Assembly (NCBI GenBank): GCA_038206355.1
Contig: JBBRAY010000009.1
Span: 32,495 to 96,494 of the forward strand
Source: JAPLDB01 sp038206355
Lineage (GTDB): Bacteria > Bacteroidota > Bacteroidia > AKYH767-A > 2013-40CM-41-45
Direction: 5' to 3'
Length of the DNA stretch: 64,000 nt
In this document: piece after piece, positions 35,611-45,128 of the stretch
How the letters are laid out: the number at the start of each line of letters is the position of its first letter
How positions within the stretch are numbered: the stretch's first letter is position 1
The notes under the pieces: model-generated
Told to the model about the DNA's origin: nothing
Seen by the model: only the letters and a program-made list of their open reading frames with translations
The model's database searches: none
Position numbers and translations under genes: made by a program

Positions 35611-37479
35611 TTATTTCTTCATCAGTTCTTTGCGGTAAATTTTATTGTCTCCTGCATTTCCGGGGCCGGCGAATTTAATTTCCAGCCAGTACAATCCGTT
35701 TGCAAAAGCCTGAAGGTCGATGTTGATTTCCTTTTTATACTTCGAATCAATTCCATTTATTGATATTATTTTTTTTCCGATGGAATTATATAAACAAATT
35801 TCTTCCACAAACATTTGCGTGCCGTGTTCTAAACTGATCGTAAGTTTATCCGTCACCGGATTCGGATAAAACGAAAATGGAATATTATTTCCAATGTTAT
35901 TTAGTCCGGCAACAACATCAAATATAGCGGCCTCTACTTCACATCCGTTTCCATTGGTAGCAACAAGATTGTAATCCCCACCTTCAGGGGCCACATAAAA
36001 ATAATCCGTCGCGCCTGAAATGGCAATTCCATTGAGATACCACTGATAGCCAGCCGCACCGGCATTTGCAAACAGTGTATCTCCGCTTTGTGAAATTCCC
36101 TGTGGAGAAGGATACGGATATACAGTGATAAAATTATTCAGCGTAAGGGTATCTGCATCGGTGGCATTGGATGCAACCAAAGAAACGGAATATGTACCCG
36201 GAGAATTGTAGCAAATATTTGTTGGGTTGGCATCAATACTTGTTGATGGACTGGCACCGGTAAAAGTCCATAGGAATGAAGATGCATTCAATGACAAATT
36301 ATTAAAGTATGTGCAAGTGCCGGGACAAATGTGATTGGGTGCACTGAAGATTGCCACAGGTGTAAGGTTGCACCAGATATTGCCGTAATGGCCGGGTAAA
36401 CCCCAGCAGGTATTCACCGCACCAAGAAATAATCCTGAGTCTGCATAGTTGCATGCAACGCCTAATGTATTCGGATCGTTGATGACGCCAAGGTATTCAA
36501 AAGTGTATCTGCCAACATAAATTTTATTGTCGGGACCGAGTTGAAGTGCGCCAAGATTGGCCCCATAGGCGGTACCTATAATTATCCCTGAGGCAATTAT
36601 AGCTGCAGGAGATCCTGCGTTGAGGTCAAACTGATAGATTTCTCCCGTTCCATTTACGCCTCCGTACAAACGGCTACCATCAGGAGAAAATTCAACACCA
36701 TAGCTGCCAATTGAAGCACCCACTGTAGATGGAAGTGCGAGTGTACCGGAAAGAACTCCCGTGCTGTTATTAAAGTCTGACAGATCGAAAAAATTGCCAC
36801 CTGTATTTGCATATGCGATTTTGTTTCCGCAAGGAGATGGTTTGATATAGCCGATCTGATCATAAACATCAATTGCACCGATCATATTTCCTGTAGTAGA
36901 AACTACGGGCGACTGAATGCCGGCTGCATTAACCGGAAAAGAATAATAATCTGCTGTTCCGAATTTATGTGTCACAATCCAGTAGTCCACGCCATTTGCA
37001 TGCGGAACAATCGTGCTTCCCTCTACAACAGAGTCCATCAGCCATACATTCAGGGAAGTAACATCTCCCAATCCGCCCTGAAGATTCATGTCAACGATTG
37101 AATAATGAAACCCGCTGTTATTGCCTGCGGAGGGTGTTGTAACTATATAATATTGCCCCGGAGATCCGACCACAGGAAGTATGTTGGCCGACTGTGTTGA
37201 AGAACTTCCACCAAGCAATGAAAAACTTCCGCCCGGCATTGCGATATGGTTTCTGTTCCAGACTGAAACACCATCTGTATAAAACTGAAGGACGCCACTT
37301 GCATCAGAAATACTTGCACAACCCTCATAGGTTGAAATGGCGCCATTGGTAAGGACGACAGGAGCGCCCGTATTAAAATCTATCCCGGCACCGAATCCGA
37401 AATACCAGATATTAAATTCATTCTGTGCATTTACAATGAAGGAACAAAAAAGAAAAACAACAAGGAAAATTTTTTTCAT
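35611..37479 (-). CDS. T9SS paralogue 1: WYFG-propeller head, Cys-PKD, Ig-like, sorting domain (622 aa)
   Basis: The last T9SS gene of the ten-gene minus-strand run. Signal peptide to about residue 18 (FIVNAQ). Residues ~20-370 form a beta-propeller with landmarks NIWYFGFGAGIDFNTGAP, EGCASISD, QFYTDGVSVWNRNH, VDMNLQGGLGDVT, VEFSPDGSRLYGG, LQLGPDNKIYVG and VINDPNTLG. Residues ~372-455 are the PKD with ICPGTC and NICYNSPG; ~456-535 the Ig-like part (YQWYLNG, GCEVEAAIFDVVAG); ~537-622 the sorting domain (FYPNPVTDKLTI, NGLYWLEI). The cysteines of the CPGTC and ICY motifs could pair after export. Its stop is 3 bp from the DUF2279 start. Confidence 0.9.
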   Translation of the reverse strand: MKKIFLVVFLFCSFIVNAQNEFNIWYFGFGAGIDFNTGAPVVLTNGAISTYEGCASISDASGVLQFYTDGVSVWNRNHIAMPGGSFSLLGGSSSTQSANILPVVGSPGQYYIVTTPSAGNNSGFHYSIVDMNLQGGLGDVTSLNVWLMDSVVEGSTIVPHANGVDYWIVTHKFGTADYYSFPVNAAGIQSPVVSTTGNMIGAIDVYDQIGYIKPSPCGNKIAYANTGGNFFDLSDFNNSTGVLSGTLALPSTVGASIGSYGVEFSPDGSRLYGGVNGTGEIYQFDLNAGSPAAIIASGIIIGTAYGANLGALQLGPDNKIYVGRYTFEYLGVINDPNTLGVACNYADSGLFLGAVNTCWGLPGHYGNIWCNLTPVAIFSAPNHICPGTCTYFNNLSLNASSFLWTFTGASPSTSIDANPTNICYNSPGTYSVSLVASNATDADTLTLNNFITVYPYPSPQGISQSGDTLFANAGAAGYQWYLNGIAISGATDYFYVAPEGGDYNLVATNGNGCEVEAAIFDVVAGLNNIGNNIPFSFYPNPVTDKLTISLEHGTQMFVEEICLYNSIGKKIISINGIDSKYKKEINIDLQAFANGLYWLEIKFAGPGNAGDNKIYRKELMKK

Positions 37480-37500
37480 AAGAAATAGATTAACAGATTT

Positions 37501-38958
37501 TTAATGAAGCACAGATTTCAATATTTTTTTTCTGATCAGATTACTACCGCATCTTATTTCAACAACATAAATCCCGGAAGATAAATTGCTCACATCCGCT
37601 TTAATACTACGACCTACGGGTTGCCCGGGTAAATTATTCTCAGGATATATTGTCAGACGTATTTCACCCATTACGTTGTATAAAACAATTTTCGATATGG
37701 AAACCGCATTTCCCCAATTGATAACAATTACATCGGAAGCAGGGTTCGGATAAATGTTAAGCAACTCATCATTCATGTTTAGATTGTCATTTACGGTTGC
37801 GACTACATTAAAAACCACTGCCTCTACCTGACAACCGTATTCATCAACACTCACGACATTATAATCACCGCTCTGCAAGGCAACATAGAAATAGTTGGTT
37901 GCACCGGAAATGATGTTACCATTGTAATACCATTGGTATGATAAAAAGCCCTGCAGGGAAACAAGCGTATCTCCGTTCTGAGAAATGGATTGGGGAAAAT
38001 AAGAGAGGACTGAAATATAATTTGAAAACGTCAAGGTGTCACTGCTGCTGCCATTGGTTGCGATAAGGGTAACATCAAAATTGCCGGAAATATTATAACA
38101 TATACTTTGCGGATTTGCATCAATACTTACTGATGGTGCTCCTCCCGTAAAAAACCATTGATAAGATGTGGCGTTGACAGAAATATTATTGAAGTTGATA
38201 CATTCACTCTGACAAATGGTGGTATCATTGGCTGTGAATGCGGCCACAGGTGGCATGATATTACAGACGTCAGGTGAATTGTAAAGCGTTACAATTTCAG
38301 AATCATTCAGCACACGATTATAAAAGCGGATATCGTCAATTTCCCCATCCAGACAAGCAAGTGTGGATCCTTTACCAATCCAGAATGGTTTCACCTTATT
38401 GGCAATTACTTCGTGCTGATTTATATATTTAACCAACACACCATCTTTATATTCCGACATAAAATCCTGCGAGGCACTGGAGATAAACACATAGTGTTCC
38501 CATTGCGTGACGAATGGAATATCAATGGTATCATATCGTCCTGTGGTGAAAATGCTGCCATAATCCCAGAAGGTAGATGGAACACCGTTGTGAGAATAAT
38601 GGACTGAAATATTAAACCGGTCCGCGGCGTCATCGGGCTGAAGCTGAAACTGCGCATGCGATGCAAAGGTTCGTACCCTGCACCAGAAACTTACACTTAT
38701 TTCATCCGTGGGGATCAGAGAATCAAAACGCTGCACTTCAATGTAGCTGCTGAACCCATCAAAGTGATACGCAGAATTTAAATTTCCAAAACGATCAGCA
38801 GTTAGAGTTGCGCCGAAAACTGTTCCGTGGTGATTGTTACCACTCAAATCATCTGCATTTCCTGTGAATGGATAACAAGCAGTAAGCATGCTATCGAGCG
38901 CAACCTGCCCACATGCAAACTGAGAAATAAAAATGAATAAAAATAGGAGGTTTTTCAT
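37501..38958 (-). CDS. T9SS paralogue 2: LamG/concanavalin-like head with the common C-terminal cassette (485 aa)
   Basis: Signal peptide ends CGQ. Residues ~25-230 are a LamG-type lectin-like jellyroll: CYPFTGNADDLSGNNHHGTV, YHFDGFSSYIEVQ, ISVSFWCRVRTF, YKDGVLVKYINQH and CLDGEIDDIRFYNRVLNDSEI are textbook LamG landmarks. The cassette follows: PKD with ICQSECINFNN (same Cys-x3-Cys spacing, different residues between) and SICYNISG, Ig-like LSYQWYYNGNIISGATNYFYV, GCQVEAVVFNVVA, then IYPNPASDVIVI and a sorting end SGIYVVEI. LamG folds often bind sugars, so carbohydrate binding is a reasonable guess. Gap to the next gene upstream is 23 bp. Confidence 0.9.
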   Translation of the reverse strand: MKNLLFLFIFISQFACGQVALDSMLTACYPFTGNADDLSGNNHHGTVFGATLTADRFGNLNSAYHFDGFSSYIEVQRFDSLIPTDEISVSFWCRVRTFASHAQFQLQPDDAADRFNISVHYSHNGVPSTFWDYGSIFTTGRYDTIDIPFVTQWEHYVFISSASQDFMSEYKDGVLVKYINQHEVIANKVKPFWIGKGSTLACLDGEIDDIRFYNRVLNDSEIVTLYNSPDVCNIMPPVAAFTANDTTICQSECINFNNISVNATSYQWFFTGGAPSVSIDANPQSICYNISGNFDVTLIATNGSSSDTLTFSNYISVLSYFPQSISQNGDTLVSLQGFLSYQWYYNGNIISGATNYFYVALQSGDYNVVSVDEYGCQVEAVVFNVVATVNDNLNMNDELLNIYPNPASDVIVINWGNAVSISKIVLYNVMGEIRLTIYPENNLPGQPVGRSIKADVSNLSSGIYVVEIRCGSNLIRKKILKSVLH

Positions 38959-38981
38959 TTTGAAATATCAAAATTATATCT

Positions 38982-41060
38982 TCATTCAGCAACCGACTTC
39001 ACAAATTTGCAGCGGAATGTTTTGTCGGGAGCATTAATTTCCAGCCAGTACATACCCGATGAAAAGCGGCTGCAATCAATCGGACTTATCTTAGAATCAT
39101 TTTCGGAATAAATTCTTTCGCCCACGATATTGTAGATATTCACATTTAATTTTGTTCCGGCATTAAAAACAAATCTGTCAGGCATATTTATTTCAAGTTT
39201 CGAATGCACGGGATTTGGAAAAATAAAAACTCCGTTTTCTATATTCATAAATGTGTAAATGCCTGCAACAACATCAAAAATTACAGCTTCCACTTCGCAC
39301 CCGTTTCCATCTGTAGCCACTACGCTGTAATCACCACCTTCAGGAGCGACATAAAAATAATCCGTTGCGCCAGCTATAAGAATAGCATTGTGGTACCACT
39401 GATAATTCAGGGCTCCGCTGTTTGCGAAAAGTGTATCTCCGCTCTGAGAAATTCCCTGTGGTAAAGGGTATGGATACACCGTGATATAATTGTTCAGCGT
39501 AAGTGTATCGCTTGTAGAAATACCTGTGGCGATGAGCGATACTGTATAACTTCCGGGAGAATTGTAACAGATATTTGTTGGGTTTGCATCGGTACTTGTT
39601 GAAGGGTTTGCACCCGGAAAACTCCAGAGATAATCAGTAGCAAACTGCGAGAGATTAATAAAATCGGTACACGTACCCGGACATATATGATTCGGCGCAG
39701 AAAACAATGCAACCGGAATCAAAGAGCAACCTCCACACGATTGATCCGGAACATAGCGCCATAAATCATTTCTGTAATTGTTCGTTGTTGGCGTTTGCCC
39801 GAATCCCATCCATAGATTTCCATTTTTATCCTGCCATGCATAAGATCCCATCCGACCGGGTGGTACATTGGCCGGTGAGCTCATGCCAATGGTTCCGTAA
39901 ACACCGGGATCATTGACTCCCGTGCTACCACTCACCCATGTCCAGTTACCAGTCAGGGTATTATATTTCCACAGATCATTTTTAGAAAGATAGCTACCGG
40001 TTGCAGTTACGCCGCCAAAAGTCCAGAAGTTGCCACATGAATCCATCCAGCAACTTCTGTTTTCATTGTGCGCTGAAGGATTATTCAGACTGTCTTCAAT
40101 ACACTGTGTACCGTAAGTACCAGGGTCGTCGGTTACATTCGGACCTTTCATCCACGTCCATTCATTGGTTGCGATGGAATATTTCCACACGTCACTATAT
40201 GAACCCTGCGCATAAAATACGCCACCGAATAACCAGAGGTTTCCGTTTTTATCAGCCCACCGTGAATAGGAATTTCTTGCACCGGGAGTATTAGCAGGAT
40301 CTGAAACGCCACGCACACCGTAAACAGGAGGATTTGCCGCGGCGGGATTTCCTTTCATCCACGTCCACATATTGGTTGAAATATTATATCGCCAAAGATC
40401 ATCCGTCTGTCCGAATCCATATCCTCCGAAAAACCAAAGGTCATCATTGACATCAACCCATGAACAGGTACATTCATGACGTGCTGAGGGTTCATTGGTG
40501 ATATTCGGAACACCCAGCGTACCGGGGTTTCCGGCTGAGCCTGAAAAATTTGATCCCTTCATCCAGGTCCATTCATTAGTAGCCGTATTGAACATCCACA
40601 GGTTATTCATGTCAGCGGTAGCAGCATTACAACCTGCAAACATCCACAGGTTATTGTTGTTGTCAACCCATGAAGAAGGCGCCCATCCCCTGGCTCCGGG
40701 ATTATTGGCCGGCGCCGGCATTCCCTGCACACCATATACCGCTCCGGAATTGATCGTTCCCGGCCCGTGAACCCATACCCATTCATTGATTACGGGATCG
40801 TATTTCCACACGTCAGCATAAAAATTTCCTGCCGTAGGCTGACCTCCGAAGAGCCAGAAGTTTCCGTCATGATCGGTCCACTCGCAACCTTCATAAACTG
40901 CAGGAGGTTTATTTGATGGACTTGAAATTCCCTGCGTTCCGAAGTTTCCTGACTGATTAGGAGCAGCATCTCCATGCATCCATGTCCATTCTCCTGATTG
41001 GGCAAATACGGAATTAAAGATAATGGAAGTATAAATAAATAATCCTGTAATTGCTTTCAT
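38982..41060 (-). CDS. T9SS paralogue 3: Kelch-type propeller head with the common cassette (692 aa)
   Basis: The frame extends to a TTG at 41090, but the ATG at 41060 (MKAITGLFIYTSIIF, cleavage after VFAQ) is the natural start. Residues ~20-440 hold about six repeats of ~65 residues of the type NEWTWMKG...YGxxGxxxPxNxPGAR...WxDxNGNLWLFGG, a Kelch-like galactose-oxidase type propeller. The cassette runs from ~445: VALFSAPNHICPGTCTDF, NICYNSPGSYTVSL, YQWYHNAILIAGATDYFYV, GCEVEAVIFDVVAG, then FIFPNPVHSKLEI and SGMYWLEI. Its head is closely similar to that of paralogue 8 (47016-49082), and the two Kelch genes are separated by four genes with other head types. Confidence 0.9.
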   Translation of the reverse strand: MKAITGLFIYTSIIFNSVFAQSGEWTWMHGDAAPNQSGNFGTQGISSPSNKPPAVYEGCEWTDHDGNFWLFGGQPTAGNFYADVWKYDPVINEWVWVHGPGTINSGAVYGVQGMPAPANNPGARGWAPSSWVDNNNNLWMFAGCNAATADMNNLWMFNTATNEWTWMKGSNFSGSAGNPGTLGVPNITNEPSARHECTCSWVDVNDDLWFFGGYGFGQTDDLWRYNISTNMWTWMKGNPAAANPPVYGVRGVSDPANTPGARNSYSRWADKNGNLWLFGGVFYAQGSYSDVWKYSIATNEWTWMKGPNVTDDPGTYGTQCIEDSLNNPSAHNENRSCWMDSCGNFWTFGGVTATGSYLSKNDLWKYNTLTGNWTWVSGSTGVNDPGVYGTIGMSSPANVPPGRMGSYAWQDKNGNLWMGFGQTPTTNNYRNDLWRYVPDQSCGGCSLIPVALFSAPNHICPGTCTDFINLSQFATDYLWSFPGANPSTSTDANPTNICYNSPGSYTVSLIATGISTSDTLTLNNYITVYPYPLPQGISQSGDTLFANSGALNYQWYHNAILIAGATDYFYVAPEGGDYSVVATDGNGCEVEAVIFDVVAGIYTFMNIENGVFIFPNPVHSKLEINMPDRFVFNAGTKLNVNIYNIVGERIYSENDSKISPIDCSRFSSGMYWLEINAPDKTFRCKFVKSVAE

Positions 41061-41096
41061 AAATAATTTCTTAATAAAAAGTACATGCAAAGAAAT

Positions 41097-42710
41097 TTAT
41101 TGTTTAACAAACGGAGCTCTTATGTTTCCGCTTTCCGTTATTATTTCAAGCAGGTAAATTCCGGGAGTAAAATTTCTACAATCAATTGTTGTTTGTTCAG
41201 GAATACTTGTTGAATAAACTATCTCACCGATTACATTGAAGATTTTACAAGCTGTTACATGGCTACTGTATTCCTCCCGCAACCTTATTTCCATTGTCTC
41301 TGAAACCGGATTTGGAAATATAATAATTTGCCTGTTGACCAATGTCAACTGATTTAGTCCTGCGACCACATCATAGATCACCGCTTCCACTTCACAGCCA
41401 TTCAAATCGGTTGCGACAACACTGAAGTTCCCACTGCCTGTTGCTATGTAAAAATAATTTGTTGCACCGGAAATCAGAACGCCGTCAGCATACCACTGAT
41501 AACTGACTGCCCCCTGAAAAGCAATCAGGGAATCACCCGCTTGTAAGATTCCTTGTGGCGCAGGATAAGGCAATACTGTAATGTAACCGGGAAGCGTAAT
41601 GGAATCGGAACCACTTGCATTAGTTGCAATCAATGTAACATCATAGGTACCCGGAACATTGTAACAGATACCTTGTGGATTAATGTCATTGCTGAGTGAT
41701 GGATTTGCTCCCGGAAAAAACCACTGATAAGAATTTGCACGCTGTGATAGGTTTAGAAAATCAGAACAGTTTCCGGGACATATCGTATTCTCATCAGTGA
41801 ACAAACCAGCTAAAGGCAATGCAGCGAGAGAATCACAAAAATGTGTTTTCAGACTCATATCTTCCAGACCGAAATCAAAACCAAGGTATACACCTCCAAC
41901 CTGACTCACCGTAATCGTAATCGAAGTAGTATTTGTGAGGGTAGTGAAAACATATCCAAAAGTAGTCCAAACATACACCGGCGGAACGTTACTGTTGGCG
42001 GCAGGAAGAAGACCGGTGCTTCCGGTGAAAAGTATCGTTCCAGCCTGGTCGGTAACTGTTGTCAATAATTCCGGCTGAACGAAAGAATGATTTACGTCAA
42101 GGTTTGTCATGAGGAATGAAAACGTATATGCAGAAGACGGAAAAATATTTGTCAGGCTTTCACTCCATACAGTTGTACCCGAAGTGAGGCTGCCATCGCA
42201 CATAAAAAATGGCGTGGTATCAGGTGAAATTGCAGCCCAGTTTCCATTGTGGAAATAAGCATTGGTGTCAATTGAATACTGGTCCGGCGACATCCCGCCT
42301 GTGGGGACATAAGTAAGCGGAGTATTAAATCCGGTATTGTAATTATTGAAGTTGCCGTTTACCAGAAGGTTTACGACTGAAGAAGGATAAACAGAAATAT
42401 ACCCCGCAATATAAAGTGTGTTACTTCCGGAAGCGTTGGAAACAGTAAGTGAAACAAAATACGTACCTGCAGTATTGTAACACACATTTGAAGGATGCTG
42501 CTGCGATGAATTTAATATTGATGCGCCCTGAAAGCTCCACGACCAGGAAGTTGGATTGTTGGCAGACAGATCTGTAAAGTTGATGCATTGTCCCTCGCAA
42601 ATAGATGTATTCCCGGTGGTAAAATTTGCAACAGGAATGGCAGCGGAAAATAATTTATTACAGAATAATAAAGAAAGCACTAAAACAGAAAAAAGAAATC
42701 CGGTTTTCAT
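41097..42710 (-). CDS. T9SS paralogue 4: extra PKD plus jellyroll head with the common cassette (537 aa)
   Basis: Signal peptide ends LFSA. The head is itself a PKD-like domain of the same Cys type (TSICEGQCINFTDLS, SNVCYNTAG, residues ~25-110), followed by a ~180-residue jellyroll resembling carbohydrate-binding modules (VNLLVNGNFNNYNTGF, NWAAISPD, GVYLGFDFGLEDMSL). The common cassette then appears: ICPGNCSDFLNLS, GICYNVPGTYDVTLIATN, VSYQWYADGVLISGATNYFYI, GCEVEAVIYDVVAG, IFPNPVSETMEI, PGIYLLEI. Thus it has two copies of the PKD part of the cassette, evidence of duplication within one gene. The upstream gene overlaps its start (ATGA), suggesting translational coupling. Confidence 0.88.
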   Translation of the reverse strand: MKTGFLFSVLVLSLLFCNKLFSAAIPVANFTTGNTSICEGQCINFTDLSANNPTSWSWSFQGASILNSSQQHPSNVCYNTAGTYFVSLTVSNASGSNTLYIAGYISVYPSSVVNLLVNGNFNNYNTGFNTPLTYVPTGGMSPDQYSIDTNAYFHNGNWAAISPDTTPFFMCDGSLTSGTTVWSESLTNIFPSSAYTFSFLMTNLDVNHSFVQPELLTTVTDQAGTILFTGSTGLLPAANSNVPPVYVWTTFGYVFTTLTNTTSITITVSQVGGVYLGFDFGLEDMSLKTHFCDSLAALPLAGLFTDENTICPGNCSDFLNLSQRANSYQWFFPGANPSLSNDINPQGICYNVPGTYDVTLIATNASGSDSITLPGYITVLPYPAPQGILQAGDSLIAFQGAVSYQWYADGVLISGATNYFYIATGSGNFSVVATDLNGCEVEAVIYDVVAGLNQLTLVNRQIIIFPNPVSETMEIRLREEYSSHVTACKIFNVIGEIVYSTSIPEQTTIDCRNFTPGIYLLEIITESGNIRAPFVKQ

Positions 42711-43258
42711 AAAAATATATATTGTTTTATAAATTTTGTATTGATTATTTTATCATCTGAAAAAATCCGGAGCCGGTACATTCCTGATGGAAGTGCTTGT
42801 GTATTAATCAGATTAAGATTTACCTCTGAATGAAAGTCAGTATTCAAAATAAATTCTCCAATATCAATGTGTACATCGTAAATTGCCGCCTCAACTTCGC
42901 ATCCATTGATATCTGCACTGGTGACATTATAGTCTCCACTATCGCCAATGATTAAAAAATAATCTGTAGCACCGTTTATAATATTGCCGTTGTGGCACCA
43001 TTGATAGACTGAAAACCCCTGATTGGAAATAAGTTTATCAGTGCTTTGAATAATTGCTTGTGGCGGAGTGAAGGGATATATGGAAATATAATTGTTAAAC
43101 GTAAGGGTATCGCTGCCTGCTGAATTTGTAGCAATAAGCGTAACCTCATAATTACCCGGGCTACTGTAACAAATATTCTGCGGATCTATATTATTTTGCT
43201 TCTGTGCAGAAGAAATAGCGGGGAATGAAATAAGGAATAAAAAAAATATTTTTTTCAT
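42707..43258 (-). CDS. T9SS paralogue 5: headless, internally deleted member (183 aa)
   Basis: A GTG lies directly before the ATG at 43258, which I take as start. The signal peptide (AISSAQKQNN, compare AQKENN in paralogue 10) is joined straight to IDPQNICYSSPGNYEVTLIA, the middle of the PKD; the head and the CPGTC half of the PKD are absent. The Ig-like part is kept (VYQWCHNGNIINGATDYF, GCEVEAAIYDV), but the sorting domain is also shortened: the YPNPV strand is missing and the text resumes IGEFILNTDF...LPSGMYRLRIF...KFIKQ. Two in-frame internal deletions are the simplest reading. It still has start, signal and stop, but export by the T9SS is doubtful. Confidence 0.8.
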   Translation of the reverse strand: MKKIFFLFLISFPAISSAQKQNNIDPQNICYSSPGNYEVTLIATNSAGSDTLTFNNYISIYPFTPPQAIIQSTDKLISNQGFSVYQWCHNGNIINGATDYFLIIGDSGDYNVTSADINGCEVEAAIYDVHIDIGEFILNTDFHSEVNLNLINTQALPSGMYRLRIFSDDKIINTKFIKQYIFL

Positions 43259-43270
43259 CACCTCTTAAAA

Positions 43271-45106
43271 CTACAATTTAACAAAATTAATTCTATAGGT
43301 TCTGCCATTTATTTCTATCTCTAACCAATACATTCCTGCAGGGATTTGATTAACATCTATCCCTCCCGGTATAATGCAAAATTCTCCAGAACAATCAAGT
43401 GAAGACAGTTTATAATCCATCTGTCTTTTACCAAGCATATTCCATACTGATATTTCAACCGGAGACCCTTTAGCAGAATTAAAATTTATGATTGAAATTT
43501 TGTCCTCAACAGGGTTCGGGAATATTGTCCATAGCTCGCTGCCATTCGCTAATTGTATTTCCGCCACGACATCAAAAATCACCGCCTCTACTTCGCATCC
43601 GTTTGCATCTGTTGCCACCACATTATAATTTCCTCCTTCAGGTGCAACATAAAAATAATTTGTTGCGCCCGAAATCAGCACTCCATCATGATACCATTGG
43701 TAACCCAATGCTCCGCTGTTTGCAAAAAGTGTATCTCCTGATTGTGAAATTCCCTGCGGTGCCGGATAAGGATAAACTGTGATGAAATTTTGGAGCAACA
43801 AAGTATCGCTTCCATTTGCATTGGAGGCAATGAGTTGCACGTTATATTGCCCCGGAGAATTGTAACAGATGTTTGCAGGAAATGCGTCCACACTGGTGGA
43901 TGGATTTGCGCCGGGAAAACTCCATAAGTATGATGTTGCATTGATGGAATAATTGGTAAAATCAGTGCACGTACCCGGACAAATATGATTCGCAGAAGTA
44001 AATATTGCTGTTGGCAACAGGTTACCTGCAAACAAGCTGGCTACATTACCGGGAAGTCCAATCTGACAAACTCCTGCTCCGAGCGGAACAGCATTGTCCA
44101 AGAAGTTACATCCCAATCCTGTTACATTCGGATCATTAATTACTGCAAGAAAGTTTGAAGTATAAAGGGTGACATAAATTTTAAGGTCGGGACCGAGTTG
44201 CATTCCTGCAGGCAAAGTGGTACCTGTTGTACCGATAACTACAGCAGAAGCAATAATCGCTGCCTGAGATCCTGCATTCAAATCATATTGTGAAATGCCG
44301 AACCAGCCATTCTCACCGGTATTATAAAGTTTGCTTCCATCAGGTGAAAATTCAATACCATAAGATTGCGTTGCATTCAATGTAGGAATTCCGAAACCAT
44401 TGGATGCTATTCCTGTTGCAGGATCAAAATCACAAAGCGAAACAGTTTCCGGAGTATTAAAAAGTCCGCAGGCAATTTTATTTCCGACAGGAGATACTTT
44501 CATCTGACCAACGATTCCATTGTCGGAGAAACCTGTATTGGAATGCACCGGAACCGGGTTGATACCTGAGGCCGTAAGCAAGAATGCGTTGAAACCATCC
44601 GATCCACCCTCGTGCATAATAATCCATACATCGGAACCATTCGCATGTTTCACAGCACATAATTTTTCTGCGCTGTTCATCATGAAAACATTTTTAGCAG
44701 CGGTGACGTCACCAAAGCCACTATTGAGTGTCATGTCAACGACAGAATAATTGAGCGTTAAAAATGTAGTAAACACATAATATATATTCGTATTCCCCGG
44801 TTGCTGTACGATCATGGCCGACTGCGAAGATGAATAATCTCCCGTGAGTCCGGTTCCGTTTGGCATTGTAAAATGGTTGCGGCTCCAAATGGTTAGTCCG
44901 TCAGAATAAAATAAAAGATTCCCGTTTCCATCACAGATGGAAGAACAGCCCTCATAGGTAAAAATCATTCCGCCTGAAATTGATACCGGCGATCCGCTGT
45001 TGAAGTCAAGCCCTGCTCCGTTTCCGAAATACCAGATATTCGTTTCATTGGAAGCAGAAACTGCTAAAGCATAATAAATAAAAAAAAGTACAACAAGTTT
45101 TTTCAT
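43271..45106 (-). CDS. T9SS paralogue 6: WYFG-propeller head with the common cassette (611 aa)
   Basis: Signal peptide ends AVSAS. The propeller shows NIWYFGNGAGLDFNSGSPV, EGCSSICDGNGNLLFYSDG, IWSRNHFTMPNGTG, STYSVVDM-like text, ANGSDVWIIMHEGG, MKVSPVGNKIACG, IEFSPDGSKLYNTG, QYDLNAGSQAAIIAS and LQLGPDLKIYVTLY. From ~370 the cassette follows: TSANHICPGTCTDFTN, NICYNSPGQYNVQLIASN, YQWYHDGVLISGATNYFYV, GCEVEAVIFDVVA, IFPNPVEDKISI, AGMYWLEI. It is nearest in head sequence to paralogues 1, 7 and 10. The leader before its ATG (AAATCTACTTCTT) resembles that of paralogue 1. Confidence 0.9.
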   Translation of the reverse strand: MKKLVVLFFIYYALAVSASNETNIWYFGNGAGLDFNSGSPVSISGGMIFTYEGCSSICDGNGNLLFYSDGLTIWSRNHFTMPNGTGLTGDYSSSQSAMIVQQPGNTNIYYVFTTFLTLNYSVVDMTLNSGFGDVTAAKNVFMMNSAEKLCAVKHANGSDVWIIMHEGGSDGFNAFLLTASGINPVPVHSNTGFSDNGIVGQMKVSPVGNKIACGLFNTPETVSLCDFDPATGIASNGFGIPTLNATQSYGIEFSPDGSKLYNTGENGWFGISQYDLNAGSQAAIIASAVVIGTTGTTLPAGMQLGPDLKIYVTLYTSNFLAVINDPNVTGLGCNFLDNAVPLGAGVCQIGLPGNVASLFAGNLLPTAIFTSANHICPGTCTDFTNYSINATSYLWSFPGANPSTSVDAFPANICYNSPGQYNVQLIASNANGSDTLLLQNFITVYPYPAPQGISQSGDTLFANSGALGYQWYHDGVLISGATNYFYVAPEGGNYNVVATDANGCEVEAVIFDVVAEIQLANGSELWTIFPNPVEDKISIINFNSAKGSPVEISVWNMLGKRQMDYKLSSLDCSGEFCIIPGGIDVNQIPAGMYWLEIEINGRTYRINFVKL

Positions 45107-45128
45107 AAGAAGTAGATTTAATATACTG

